From Isochrysis galbana (Eukaryota; Haptophyta; Isochrysidales; Isochrysidaceae): a stretch of DNA of 64,000 nucleotides. Below are positions 35,455 through 46,028 of the stretch, one piece after another. The notes below the pieces were generated by a model. That model had not been told where the DNA came from. It was given only the letters and a program-made list of their open reading frames with translations, and made no database searches. The stretch is from assembly GCA_018136815.1 (NCBI GenBank), contig CM030943.1, positions 2,376,555 to 2,440,554 of the forward strand. The letters run 5' to 3'. The translations under genes were made by a program, and so were the position numbers. Positions within the stretch are counted from its first letter, which is position 1, and each line of letters opens with the position of its first letter.

Positions 35455-36645
35455 GGAGCCTCGGCGATGACGCTGAACTTTGACGTCAGCGACGCGGGAG
35501 GAGCCGGGGCCGGGGTCGAAGCATAGACGCGCGACGTGGCGTCTGTCGTCGGCTCCATGGTGAACATGTCTTTGCACAGCATGCACGAGCCCTGTAGTAA
35601 GAGGGGAAGGCGCCGCAGTCAACCTCGGTTCTCAACAAAGAGTGGTGGAGACGGCCGAAGCTGCGCACTCTGCGACAAAAACCTGGAGACGCCAGCCCGC
35701 GTGACACACCTCCATCTCGGCGGGAAAGTGGACGAATATCTGGCAGCCAGGTGTCTGGCGGCAGGCGTTGGAGCAGTCCTCGAGGGTGTGGCTGGCGCAC
35801 CTGTGATTTGTAGGGCAGACAGGATGAGCGGAGGTTGGAAGGTGCGATCACGCGCACCTGGCCAGGCCGAGTGACTGGGACATGCCAGTCGGGGTGCTTC
35901 GCGCGAGCGTTTGGGGCACAATGCCGCCACATACATCCCGGTCCCGTAGCTGTCCCAGCAATAGCTTCTTATCCGCGAGTCACCAGAGCAGATCTTGTTC
36001 CCCGTGAGCAGAGGTGGCGGCTTGTCACACCACAGCGGCATGCCGCAGGTGGAGCAAGCGTCCGCGCTAGTGTGGCAAAAATTATCTGGCGTACTCCACA
36101 CCTGATGTAGTAGGGCAAAGGCTTCATTGTAAGGCAATTGCGGCACCCACAGAAGCAGAGGTTGGTAGAGCTACGATCGTCTATCCCGTTTGCCAGCAGT
36201 ACCACACGCTGCGTCTCATGAGGGCGCTGCGCGCTCAGAAAGACGCACACGGCTGACGCACGCCGTCCCGCCCGGCACTGCCGCCTCCATCATGACTCGG
36301 CCACTCTGTTGACTCGTGCGTTGCACCTTGCAGTCGTTGCAAGAGGCGGGGCCGACGTTCTTGCACATGCTTTGTGGCGCGTTAGGGAACGGGCACTCGA
36401 GGCGAAGCTGCATACAGCATCGCCCTGTCAGCTTACTCCACAAGTACTCGTCGGGATCCACATCTGCAAGGCGAAGGGTGCAGCCCAGCAGGTAGTAAGC
36501 ACACGTCGTAGCAGCCTTCATCACAGAGTACACGCTGTACTCTCTCCTCTTATCAGCCATCTCCGCCCACCAGCCCTCCTCGTACAGGCCGACAGGGCGA
36601 CAGCAGGTACCGCTAATCGATGGGACCGGGAGATACACGCTGTGC
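35455..36645 (-). CDS. Probable multi-exon Cys-rich gene, unrecognised, partial
   Basis: On the minus strand several coding-like segments follow each other: one around 36600-36325 (EYSVYSVMKAATTCAYYLLG, then LECPFPNAPQSMCKN and CNDCK at a possible donor GTGCAA), one around 36250-36105 (RVVLLANGIDD, LCFCGCRNCLTMKPL), one around 36080-35890 (DACSTCGMPLWCDKPPPLL, YGTGMYVAALC) and one reaching the gap near 35590-35455 (SCMLCKDMFTMEPTTDATS). Repeated Cys pairs suggest zinc-binding modules, but I recognise no family. Exon borders are not resolved and the 3' end is lost in the gap. Confidence 0.35.
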
Positions 36646-37490
36646 AAAACATTCCTTCACACTTCCACCACTGCCCTCTCTGTCTGCGGCTCGCTCTCAT
36701 CCACCCGCCCTCCTCCTCCCCCCGCCCTCCCTCCCCTTCCCCACCCGACCGGTGTTTGCCAGCCTCTCCCATGGCCCAGGCCTCTCGCTCTACCCCCCAG
36801 CCAAACTTCTCCCCGTCTCACTCACTCTGGGCCTTTCCCCCCCTCCCTCTCCCTCCCCGTCCCGCTTCCCCCCCCCCCCCCCCCTCTCCTTCCCCTCTCC
36901 CTCCCCCCTCCCTTCCCTCCCCCTCTCCCTCTCCCTCCCCCCTCCTCCCCTTTCCCTCTCACCCTCTCCCCCCCTCCTGCTCCCTTTCCTCCCCCCTCCC
37001 TCTCCCTGCCCCTCTGTCTCCCTCTCTCCCTCCCCCTCTCCTTCCCTCTCCTTCCCCCTCCCCCTCCCCTCCCTCCCCTCCCCCTCTCCCCTCCCCCTCC
37101 CTCTTCCTCATCTCTCCCTCCTCCTCTCCCTCTCCCTCCCCCTCCCCTCCCCTTCCCCTCTCCCTCCCTCTCTCCCGCCCCCTCTCCCTCTCCCTCTCCC
37201 TCCAACCCCTCTCCTTCTCCCCCTCCCTCTCCCCTTCCCCGCCTTCCCCCTCCCCTCTCCCCCTCCCCACCCCCTCTCCCTCACTCTCTCTGGCGAGCTG
37301 GGTGGCTGGCCGGCTCTTGCTCACCCTCGACTTTGCTGACGACTCCCGCCACATGGCCTTCGACGCTCACTCCGCTCGCGCAGCCGACGAGCAGCAGCAG
37401 CAGAAGCGGAGGGGGCAGCGCGGCAGGCAAAGCGGCGTGCGCCATGCGCCCGCCTGCGTGCCCGCCACACCTTTCCTTTCTCCCTCTTCC

Positions 37491-37525
<35 letters not shown>

Positions 37526-37762
37526 TCTCTTTCTTTCCTGTCTCTTTCTCTCTCCTCTCTCCTCTCTCTCTCCCCCTCTCTTCTCCTTGTCGACGCCCTC
37601 TCTCTTCCTCCTTCTTCTCCTCCTTTTTTTAACTTTTCCTTTCTTCCCGCTTCTGAACCCCCACTGAATAGAGGAAGAGTAAAACGTAAAAAGGGGGGCT
37701 CCAAGCGTCCTGGTCGTGTGTGTGGGTCGCCCCCCCCCCGCTGCAGCCATGCGGCTGGCCTA
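36646..37762. repeat. Long C/T low-complexity tract
   Basis: About 36680-37300 and 37475-37630 are almost pure pyrimidine on the plus strand. Long open frames here are Pro/Ser/Leu low complexity and not evidence of a gene. Between the tracts an ATG at 37353 (MAFDAHSARAADEQQQQ) could begin an exon, but nothing convincing follows. On the minus strand the tract lies upstream of the Cys-rich gene. Confidence 0.7.
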
Positions 37763-37951
37763 GATGGGAAATACGTATTTACAGTATTTGGCCAGAGACC
37801 AAATACATATGTATTTGGCTGTATTTGAAGCGTGGCCTGGGTTGTAGGCCTCGAATGTATTTGAAATGTATTTGGCCTCATGTATGTGGCCGGAGGCCAA
37901 ATACATATGTATTTGGCTGTATTTGCAGGCCCCTGCACCGTATTTCCCATC
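37763..37951. mobile_element. 189-bp palindromic MITE
   Basis: 13-bp terminal inverted repeats GATGGGAAATACG/CGTATTTCCCATC. Inside are two copies of the perfect 20-bp palindrome CCAAATACATATGTATTTGG (37799-37818 and 37897-37916), each followed by CTGTATTTG. AT-rich against a GC-rich background. No clear target duplication was found, so the superfamily is not assigned. Confidence 0.7.
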
Positions 37952-38930
37952 CAGGGCGGCTGAGCGAGGAGCGGAGGGTTTCCGGCTGCCGTGGCTCAAC
38001 AAGCGCACGCAGCAGGGGCTAGGTCAAACATGTCGACCCCCCATATTAGCACTTAAAAAGCCCTGTTTGACCGCCCTAGCGCCCTAGCCCTAATAGAACA
38101 TAAAACTGAACATTTCACATGGCGCATGGTCTCCTTTCGTCTTTCGACGGAACGCGACCTGAGATGGAGTGTTGCTTTGATTGCCCTCCTTGAGACCTTC
38201 AGTGACAACCAAGCACCAAGCTTGATTTTGCCATTCGAGTGTCCAATTGTCCAATTTGCCAGCCTAGGTACGGTGGTCGAAGATAAGCTCCACAGAGTTT
38301 GTCATGGGGAGGGCTAAGGTTGGATGGGACCCGGGCCCAGAACGCTCGAGATCCCCTTCAATGGACCAAACCCTCCATTCTCAATCCAGGGGCCCTGCGC
38401 CTGCGCTAGCCAGCCCCCAACCCGCGGATTTTTGGGAGCTCGCGCTCGCGAGGCCCCTCGTTTCGTCCGAGAACAAAGCGGCCACTGGCGGACCGGCACT
38501 CGGCGCCTCTCAGTGGAGGGCACGCGACGACGCCCTCGATTGGGCGCTCGATCCGAGATCTCGAGATGGTCCGATGTGGGTGCAGGATGAGCCCTCCAGC
38601 AATCTCGGCTGCGAGTCGCACCGCGAGGAGGCGAGGAGCTTTAGGGAGCAAGACGAGAGAGGACGGGATGGAAGAGGGTACGTGTGGGGCGAAGCTGCGC
38701 CGGTGGACGAAAAGAGATGATGGAAGGGTGTCGAGCGAGGGGTGGACCGCCGAGATGGGGACGAGATGAGGAGACTGGCGGTGTCAGACCGAAGGGTCGC
38801 CTAAGGATGGGAGAGTGGCCCCAGCGAGAAAGGGGAGAGAAAGAGGAAGCGAGGGACGAGAAATAGGAGAGAAAGAGGAGCGCGGGGGACGTCCCCGGGT
38901 CGCGCGCGTCATGACGTCCCCCCCAAAGGG

Positions 38931-38967
<37 letters not shown>

Positions 38968-39651
38968 TGGGAGCGCGCGCGCGTGGCCGCGGGGGGGGGG
39001 CGGGCGGCGGCGGCGGGGGGGGGGAGAGAGAAATAAGCCGCCGCCGCCCGCCCCCCTTCCTCGCTCTCCCCTTTACGGCGGGACCCCAAATCTCGGCCGC
39101 GTCTCACTCCGCTCCCCCGCCCCCCCCGCCGCCCAAGGGGAGGGAGACGGTTTGGGAGCGCGCGCGGGGGGAGAGGGGGGGGGGGCGGCGGCGAGAGAGA
39201 AGGAGACGCCCCCCCCCCCCCCCCCCCCCCCCTCCCCTTTCGGGGGCGCGACCCCAAACTCGGCTTGTCTCTCCTATATCTCCCCATTCTTACGTCCCTC
39301 CCTCCCTCCCTCCCTCCCTCTTCTCTCTCTCTCTCGCTCCCTCTTCCATCGAACTTCAGCCACAGAGACAGAACTCGACACAGAGGAGAGTGGCTCACGC
39401 GCGCGCGCGCGAGAGAGAGAGAAGCGGAAACCCAAAGAGGGCCCCCAGCCTCTCTCTCTCTCTTCTCTTCTCTCTCTCTCTCTCTCTCGGCCTCCTCCTC
39501 CTCCCCCCCCCCTCTTCCTATCCACCCCCCCTCCCCCTTTCCCTCCTCCCCGCCCTCCCCGAGGCCCCCTTCCCCCCTCCCCCTCGCCCCCTCCCTCCCC
39601 CCGCCCCGCACCCCCTCTCTCACCTCGCACCTCCCCCTCTTCTCCCCCGCA
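37952..39651. other. Region upstream of the TPR gene
   Basis: Contains a sequence with inverted GGTCAAACA/TGTTTGACC ends (38025-38078) that shares CCCTGTTTGACCGCCCTA with the dispersed unit sequence. A plus-strand frame at 38304-38720 (138 residues) has no recognisable domain and is not called. Two related GC-rich segments with GTTTGGGAGCGCGCGC (38960-39000 and 39145-39175) and long GA and CT tracts follow. The CT tract 39290-39650 ends at the TPR start codon. Confidence 0.5.
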
Positions 39652-41148
39652 ATGGGCGCCGTCCTCTCAGGCGCCGCCCTCGAGGAGGACGAGACGCCCA
39701 CCGTGCTCGCGCCGGAGACGAAAGAGCTCAAACTGCAGCCCGCCCCCCCACGCATCTCGCCCCTCCCCATCCAGCAGCTCTCGAGGGAATCGCTGCAGCA
39801 GCTGAGCGCTCGGTGTGGACCTCGACACCCGGATGTGCTCGCCTCGGCCCTCGCCCTCGCCAAGCTGTTGCGCGAGCGCGGAGACACGCGCGGCGCGGAG
39901 CGCATGCTCCGACCCGTCTACCACGACCTAGTCCACGTGATCGGACCCCGCCACAAGATCACGCTGCAGGCGCTCGTGCTGCTTGCCGACCTGAGCCACG
40001 ACCTCTCCGAGCAAGACGAGGCGGAGAGGCTCTACCGACTGGCGATGGAGGAGCACACCACCGTTTTTGGGATGTGGCACCCGTCGGTTTCGGCCATACT
40101 CGGCAAGCTCACCGAGCTCCTCTGGACCCAGCACCGCTTTGTCGAGGTCGAGCCACTCATGCGCCAGCACGTCAAAACATTGCGGCACCTGCTCGGCTGG
40201 AAGCACAAGGGCGTTACATGGCGTCTCAACAATCTGGCGACCACGCTTTTCGAGTTGGGCAAACTGGAGGAGGCAGAGGACATCTTCCGGGAGTCGCTCG
40301 GCATCCAGCGCGATGCGCTGGGCCCGAAGCACCCCATCACACTCACGACGGAGGGCGAACTCGCCCAGCTCCTCTACGCATTGGGCAAGCTGGACGAGGC
40401 AGAGTCACTCCTCCGCAGCATGCTAGAGGCCCAGGCCAGCGCCGACACCCATGCGCCAGCTGCGCTGACCATCATGTCCCAGTTGGCGGGGCTGCTGCTC
40501 GACCGTGGCCAGCTTGACGAAGCGGAGCGAATGTTGCGCAATCTGCTCAGCTCCATGATGCAACAATACGGCCCTAAGCACAAGGCAACGATGGCTCCGA
40601 TCAACACGCTCATCTCGTTGCTCTGCATACAGGGCAAGTACACCGAGGCGGAAGACTTCTGCCAGCACACCCTGAACACGCGGCGCGCCGCCTTTGGCGA
40701 CCTCGACCAGCACACTCTCACGGCGATGCACCGACTTGCCACCCTGCGGATTGCTCAGCACAAGTACGCCGAGGCTGAGAGCATATGCCGCATGAACTTG
40801 CCAACAATGAAGCAAGTGCTCGGCCACCGGCACCCAACGACGCTGTCGCTGACCGCCAATTTGGCCGACGTGCTTCGTGCTCGTGGCGATGTCGGTGAGG
40901 CGCAGCGACACATCGCCATCGCCCTCGAAGGGATCCGAACACGCACTCGGGACACCAATCCGACCACGCTCGAGTTTCGAGGGATAGCGGCACACATCGG
41001 GCTGACTGGGGGAGCCGACACTGCCGAGACTCGCTCTGCGGTGAAGGCAGTGCTAGATGACCTTGTCACGCACCTGGGAACTGAGCATCACCTCACCCAA
41101 AGGTATGCAGCGGTGCTACTTGCCGACCCCGACGATGGCCCGCCGTGA
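39652..41148 (+). CDS. TPR-repeat protein, kinesin-light-chain-like
   Basis: Single exon, 498 residues. The ATG (MGAVLSGAALEEDE) follows directly after a C/T tract and has an MGxxxS start compatible with N-myristoylation. From about residue 60 to the end the protein is built of roughly nine 42-residue helical repeats of the TPR_10/TPR_12 type, with signatures such as LGPKHPITLTTEGELAQLL, GKLDEAESLLRSML, GKYTEAEDFCQHTLNTRRAA and LGHRHPTTLSLTANLADVL. Such proteins are protein-binding scaffolds; no kinesin heavy-chain partner or enzymatic domain is nearby. The longer upstream open frame is low-complexity leader. The stop (TGA) is at 41146-41148. Confidence 0.88.
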   Translation: MGAVLSGAALEEDETPTVLAPETKELKLQPAPPRISPLPIQQLSRESLQQLSARCGPRHPDVLASALALAKLLRERGDTRGAERMLRPVYHDLVHVIGPRHKITLQALVLLADLSHDLSEQDEAERLYRLAMEEHTTVFGMWHPSVSAILGKLTELLWTQHRFVEVEPLMRQHVKTLRHLLGWKHKGVTWRLNNLATTLFELGKLEEAEDIFRESLGIQRDALGPKHPITLTTEGELAQLLYALGKLDEAESLLRSMLEAQASADTHAPAALTIMSQLAGLLLDRGQLDEAERMLRNLLSSMMQQYGPKHKATMAPINTLISLLCIQGKYTEAEDFCQHTLNTRRAAFGDLDQHTLTAMHRLATLRIAQHKYAEAESICRMNLPTMKQVLGHRHPTTLSLTANLADVLRARGDVGEAQRHIAIALEGIRTRTRDTNPTTLEFRGIAAHIGLTGGADTAETRSAVKAVLDDLVTHLGTEHHLTQRYAAVLLADPDDGPP

Positions 41149-41797
41149 AGGAGATGCTGTCACGCCCCGCTGCGCGCCATCTTAGCATGTGGCGGTTGGC
41201 GCACGCTCTTGGCGGCGCACCGCTGTAGCTCGCGCATTCCGGACCCTTTGCTCTTCGGCCTGACGTCGGTCGCCATTCTCCGCTTTTGAAGCTCTCCTCA
41301 TTTTTTTTATGTTGGCCCACTGCTCTTCATGTGTGGACCATCGCTATCTACGCATCCTCAACTACATCTCCTGCTTGCGTGCAGTTGTGCCCTCTCTTCA
41401 TGCATGGCGTGCTGTGGACGTTCTGTTGTCGGGCCAACGTTCTAGGCTCAGCGTACTTCCGCGTATTCCACATCTCCCGCCCAGTGCCATGGTCGAGATC
41501 TAAATTTCCCGACCCAAGTGTTTCTCGTCCAGCATCCCGGCGATTTGCGTCCCACCCGAATTATTTATCAAGGAAAGTAAAAGCTTGCTACCCCTCTATC
41601 CCACTCTACTCTCCTAATCGAAAAAGCGATTGTTGTAAATTTTTAACAAATTTTTATGGGTCGCGGCGCGGCAAAGGAACGGGACTAGCGCTCTCTCAAG
41701 ACAGGACCCCCTGCCGCGGCAAGCGCAAGCACCCTTCCCCCCTTATGCCACCCAGCTCTTCACTAGCTTTCTACAACTAAGTTTATACTTGGTCGCC
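41149..41797. other. Intergenic, TPR gene to hypothetical gene
   Basis: A 164-residue frame (41286-41780) has no domain-like pattern and is not called. AT-rich DNA near 41620-41660 and an 18-bp sequence ACAACTAAGTTTATACTT (41773-41790) repeated at 46722 lie just before the next ATG. Confidence 0.5.
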
Positions 41798-43485
41798 ATG
41801 GAGCGCGCCGACGCGCCCCCTCTCTCTTTCGGGCACCCCACCGCGGGCGCCCTTCTTCCAGTGCCCATGGAGCAGTCGCAGGCGAAGCGACCGCGTCCTC
41901 CCGCGGAGGCCGAGCAGGTGAGCGCGATCCTCGTCGCGCCACACGGCCAGTGGCCCCGGCCACACCACCTCCAGCAGCCATGCTGGCCCCCCCCATGGAG
42001 GACCACAGGCTGCAGGCCACAACCAGCACACACCAGACAAGAATCAACAGAGATCCATTGGGCATGCCTCATGGCAGAGGCCTCACCCACCCTGGTGACG
42101 GCCGCGCCGCCTCGGCGGCGCGGCCCGAGACCGGGTGGCCCTTATGGGCACAAATCTCACACTACAACAGATACGCACCACAACAAGCCACAGCAACACC
42201 CCCAGGCCAAGGACAGCACACATGAGACCCCCCTAGGGGAAGGTCGGGAGCACGCACACGCCAGCGCACCACACATCCGCCAGCCGACGAACTACACACT
42301 TACACCCGACTCGCCATGCCCCACACAGGAACCCCAATCAGAAGAAGAACAAGAAAGCGTAGACACAGATGCAAACTACGAACTCTCCTTCCATCAGGAG
42401 GGCGACTACACATTCCAAGACGCGTCGGTGTACGCCGCCATAGTCGAACTCCTCTTAGAGCTCGAAGGAGTCGATCCTGAACCGGACTTCTGGGCCCGAT
42501 CGATTAAAGGCCCATGGCACATAGCAGTCAACGAAGACTGTGCGCAACAATTCCAAGAGCGATATGGCGAACTTACCACCCTCCGCGTGCTTCAGACAGA
42601 CATCAAAGTCCGCATCAAGGTCGACTCGATAGAGGAAAAGTTCAACAAACGAGGCTCATCCTCGCGCAAATCACTATACAATGCTCTTCAAGATGTAGCA
42701 GCCCACTTGGTCGTCGAAGCCGACGGCTTGGCGCAAGCAAAACAGATCACACTGAGCAACCTTAAGGCGGTCGAGAAAGTAGGCCTCACCTTTCTTAAGG
42801 GCAACCGAGAGCGTATGAAACTGGAAGGTGGCTTGGGCACATTTGTGTCCAAGGCGGCCTACTCCGCGGCGGCCGTGTCAGCAACGACGGCAATGATAGC
42901 AGTGACAACGAGGAAGAGGGGAGCGATATTGAGGAGGTGGAGGAATGCAGCGATGAGGCCAGCGAGGCCAGCGAGGCTAGTAAGACAGAGGAGGAAGATT
43001 TGCAGACTAACACCGCTCGCTCGAGCAGGCCCAACGCCGCTCGCGGCGTAGCGGCTTGCGGCGGCGACGGGCACAGCGCCGCGGGTCGCGGCGGCGGTCA
43101 TAATAGTGGTCGCCGCAGCGGTCGCCGCAGCGGCGACGGGAGTGGCGGCGGGAGCTGTCGCGGCGGCGGGAGCTGTCGCGGCGGCGGGATCTGTGGCGGC
43201 GGTGGGCCTGCTGCTATGTGCCATTGTAGCGATGAGGATAGCTCCGACTCCGGTGCGATGATCCGCACTCAGGAAGTGGAAATCGCGCTACGCCGGGGAG
43301 AGCAAGCCGAGAATGATCGGGCAAAGCGGGCGAGGACGCGTGCGGCTCGGCTGGCTGCGCGTGAGAATCGACGCGGCAGCCGCGAGCAAGGATCGGAGAA
43401 GCGCCGGCGCTCCGCACGCTCCAAGTGCCCCAGCGCGTTCGCTTTCGTGGTGGTGTGCGGCGGCTCCGGCGCAGCGGGAACGTAG
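41798..43485 (+). CDS. Hypothetical acidic/basic protein, two frames joined
   Basis: Starts MERADAPPLSFGHP. A low-complexity Pro/His-rich first third precedes a better-conserved-looking part (about 42320-42840) with YELSFHQEGDYTF, VYAAIVELLLELEGVDPEPD and LYNALQDVAAHLVVEADGL. Near 42840-42880 the coding frame changes to one reading NDGNDSSDNEEEGSDIEEV and continuing to 43485 through Gly/Cys-rich and Arg-rich segments (AKRARTRAARLAARENRRG). The change needs an intron or a 1-nt error; I could not find a donor/acceptor pair with agreeing phase. No family is recognised; a retroelement first ORF is one possibility. Confidence 0.4.
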
Positions 43486-43698
43486 AACGTAGCTAGCTAG
43501 CATGGCGGCGGTAGTAAGTCGGTTGTAGGTGGTTGTGTCGGCCTGGGCTTGCTGTAGTTGATTGAAGTCTTGCAGCTGGTGCTTTCTAGTACCCAGATTA
43601 GCGAATGGACGGTGTTTCCCACTTCTTGACATTGTCAATGCCATTGTGCACTTTGCGCCCGTTCCGAGATCATAAAATGTGGTTTATGATCTCCGGCT

Positions 43699-43755
43699 GA
43701 GCCAAAATGTTTATAATACATAGCTGACAGCTATGTATTATAAACATTTTGGCTC
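43699..43755. repeat. 57-bp perfect palindrome (28-bp arms, 1-nt centre)
   Basis: Two 28-bp arms starting GAGCCAAAATGTTTATAATA are exact reverse complements around a single A at 43727. It is AT-rich in a GC-rich setting, about 215 bp after the stop of the hypothetical gene. It could be two abutting inverted MITE ends, a recombination site or a strong RNA hairpin. Confidence 0.9.
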
Positions 43756-45249
43756 GAAGGTACGCGTCCCGCCGTCGTTGCGGCATTGCTGCCCCCCTTC
43801 AACAATCAAAATTTCCTTCAAAATATCAACAAAATTTGGGTAGGTGAAGCTCAAAATTTGCTCCAACGGACGCGAAATATCAAAACGAAATTTGGGTGGG
43901 TCTGGAGCGAAACGCGAAACTCTTGCCGCCGGGGCCAACCTACAGCTTGGGCCCGTAAGTAGAGCACAAGGGGAGATTGCGCGAGGCGGGTTGGGGAGGG
44001 AAAGAATGGGTAAGGGCGTGGCTATATGTGAGGATCCAAGGCCGCGCGCGAGGCGAGATTAAAAAGTTTTTTTGTCGGCCGTAGTTGTATTTGCAGTTTG
44101 CATGCCCCAGCACCGTATTTCGGGCATAGTTAGGGTTCATGATTGCTGATTGTCTGGCCGCACACTAGGTGGCAGGCCAGACACTCAGGTGGCAGAAGAC
44201 GCTGGGCAGGACAATCGATGGCTGTGCCGACCGCCGACCACAGCGGAGAGACGGGAGCCGCACTGCTGCGGCGTGTTCCCCGCCTGGGTCCCTGCTTCAC
44301 TGCGATGGTCTATTTCCGTCCGCCCGCAGCAGCAGCGGACGGGCGGCGGTCGCACGGCCGACTAAGAATAGACTGATCCAGCTCTTCTAGACGAGAGGGG
44401 GGGGGGGGGAGCTGAGCGGGAGAGAGAGGAGAGGGAGGAGGGCGAAGGTCTGTGTAAGAGGAATGAGAGGCTGGGAGAGAGAAGAGAGAGGGGCGGCGGC
44501 GGATGGGGCGTGGTCTGTCGAGCGAGGAGAGGGCGTGGTGGTCGTCTGCTCTTCTCTGGTAGTAGGAGTACTGAGTATTCTCTCGATGAGTATATGAGAA
44601 AACAACGAGGGAAAGGGGGAGGAGAGGGTGGTTGGAGTGGGGGGAATTAAGTTGTAGGGGGCGAGTTTATATAATATGAGATGCTGGGTGGCGGAGGATT
44701 CTTTGGGGGGCGCCGTCTAGGTGTGTGTGGGGGGGGGGGGGTACACCGAGAACAAGGCTGTTCGTTCCTCGGCGGTACTAGAAGAAAAGGTGACAAGAAG
44801 GGGGGAAAAAGGGGAGCGGAGGGTGAGCCGGCGAGCGGAGAGACGAGAGAGATAAGGGTGGAAGATTAGAAGAGAAAACAGACAATGGAGAGAAGAGAAG
44901 AGTGCCGAGAGGGAGGGTGTGAGAGAGAGGGAGAGGAGAGGAGGGGGGCGAGGAGGAGGAGGAGGAGAGGAATGTGAGGAGAGGGACAATGATTGAATGG
45001 AGCGGGGAGAGAGAGAGAGAGAGGGGGGGGGGGGGGGAGGGAGGGAGAGGGAGAGGAAGAGAGAGAGAAGAGAGAGAGGGCGAGAGACAAGAGAGAGAGA
45101 GAGAGGGCGAGCGCGGGGGGGGAGGGAGAGAGAGGGGGAGAGACCGAGAGAATACGTGAGAAAAACGAACTCGACAAGAGAGAGACAGAGAGGAAACCAG
45201 AGAAGAGGGAGAGGGAGGCTGAGAGAGAGAGAGGGGGAGAGAGAGAGAG
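43756..45249. other. Intergenic with MITE relic and GA-rich tract
   Basis: Positions 44089-44128 (TGTATTTGCAG and CACCGTATTTC) match the right end of the 189-bp MITE at 37917-37951, so a relic is present. From about 44390 the DNA is increasingly purine-rich; 44880-45249 is nearly pure G/A and ends at the next start codon. Open frames here are low complexity. Confidence 0.55.
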
Positions 45250-46028
45250 ATGACGCTGATGCAAGTCAGCTGCCCCGCCGGCGCACATTCGGGGATGAAG
45301 ATTCCGGTGAGCCAAGCGATCTCTGACTCAAGCTCATCAGACAAGTAGACAGCGTCTGAGCGAGGGGCACAAGGGGAGAGAGTAGGGGGAGGGAGAGCCA
45401 AGCATACGGAGAGAAGATCAAGGGCGCTCTCTCTCTCTCCACTCCCTCTCTCTCTTCCCCCTTTCCCACATCCTTCCCTTTGCTCCCTCCCACCACACCT
45501 CCCCTTTCCTCCTTTACCTACTGATGGACCACCCCGCTCGCCCGCCTCCATCGCGCCCCCGTCCCAAGAGAGACCGCAGAGAGACAGGGAGGGGATATTA
45601 CTCACGTTTGCCTCCGTGCACTCTGCCCGAATTCCCCCATCTCAGATCCGCACTGCCGACGGTCGTGAGTTTGAGGTGGTGGTGCCCAACGGCGTCAAGG
45701 AGGGAGACATCTTCCATATCGAGATACCCGACGCGCCGACCGCCACTGCTACCGCCGTCCCAGTCGCACAGGGCGTTCCAGTGTGTGCATGCGCCGCCAT
45801 GAAGAGGATATCTGACCTCCAGCCTTCTCCCCTTCCCCACCGCCCACGCGCGCTCAGTCCTCGTTTCCACTTATGTGTGCGCAGGTCAGCGATGGCCACT
45901 CGCCCGCTCCCAACTATCCGGGAGCGAGCGCCTATCCTAGTCGCCCACACTACGCGGAACAGCCAGTCAATGTTCATCACGTAGTCGTGAACGACCCATA
46001 TGGACCGCAATACGTTAGAGAACAGTGA
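45250..46028 (+). CDS. Small protein with paired beta motifs (111 aa)
   Basis: Three exons in agreeing phase: 45250-45306, 45646-45780, 45885-46028. Donors are GTGAGC and GTGTGT; acceptors are CATCTCAG and TGCGCAG. The product reads MTLMQVSCPAGAHSGMKIP, then IRTADGREFEVVVPNGVKEG, GDIFHIEIPDAP, a Thr/Ala/Val stretch and a Pro/Tyr-rich tail ending YGPQYVREQ. The doubled V.VPxGvxxGxxFxV pattern is frequent in small algal proteins of unknown role. The ATG follows directly on a GA tract. A GTGAGT overlapping the stop (46025) could be a donor to a further exon. Confidence 0.65.

Noticed and set aside
36309-37667. 452-residue plus-strand open frame
   Set aside because: Nearly all Pro/Ser/Leu from a C/T tract; the length follows from the lack of stop codons in pyrimidine-rich DNA.
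38784-39905. 373-residue minus-strand open frame opposite the TPR leader
   Set aside because: Low-complexity Gly/Arg/Glu from a GA/GC tract; no domain, and it overlaps the start of a convincing gene.
38967-40517. 516-residue plus-strand frame across the TPR gene
   Set aside because: It is an out-of-frame shadow of the TPR coding sequence, rich in Arg/Pro/Ala.
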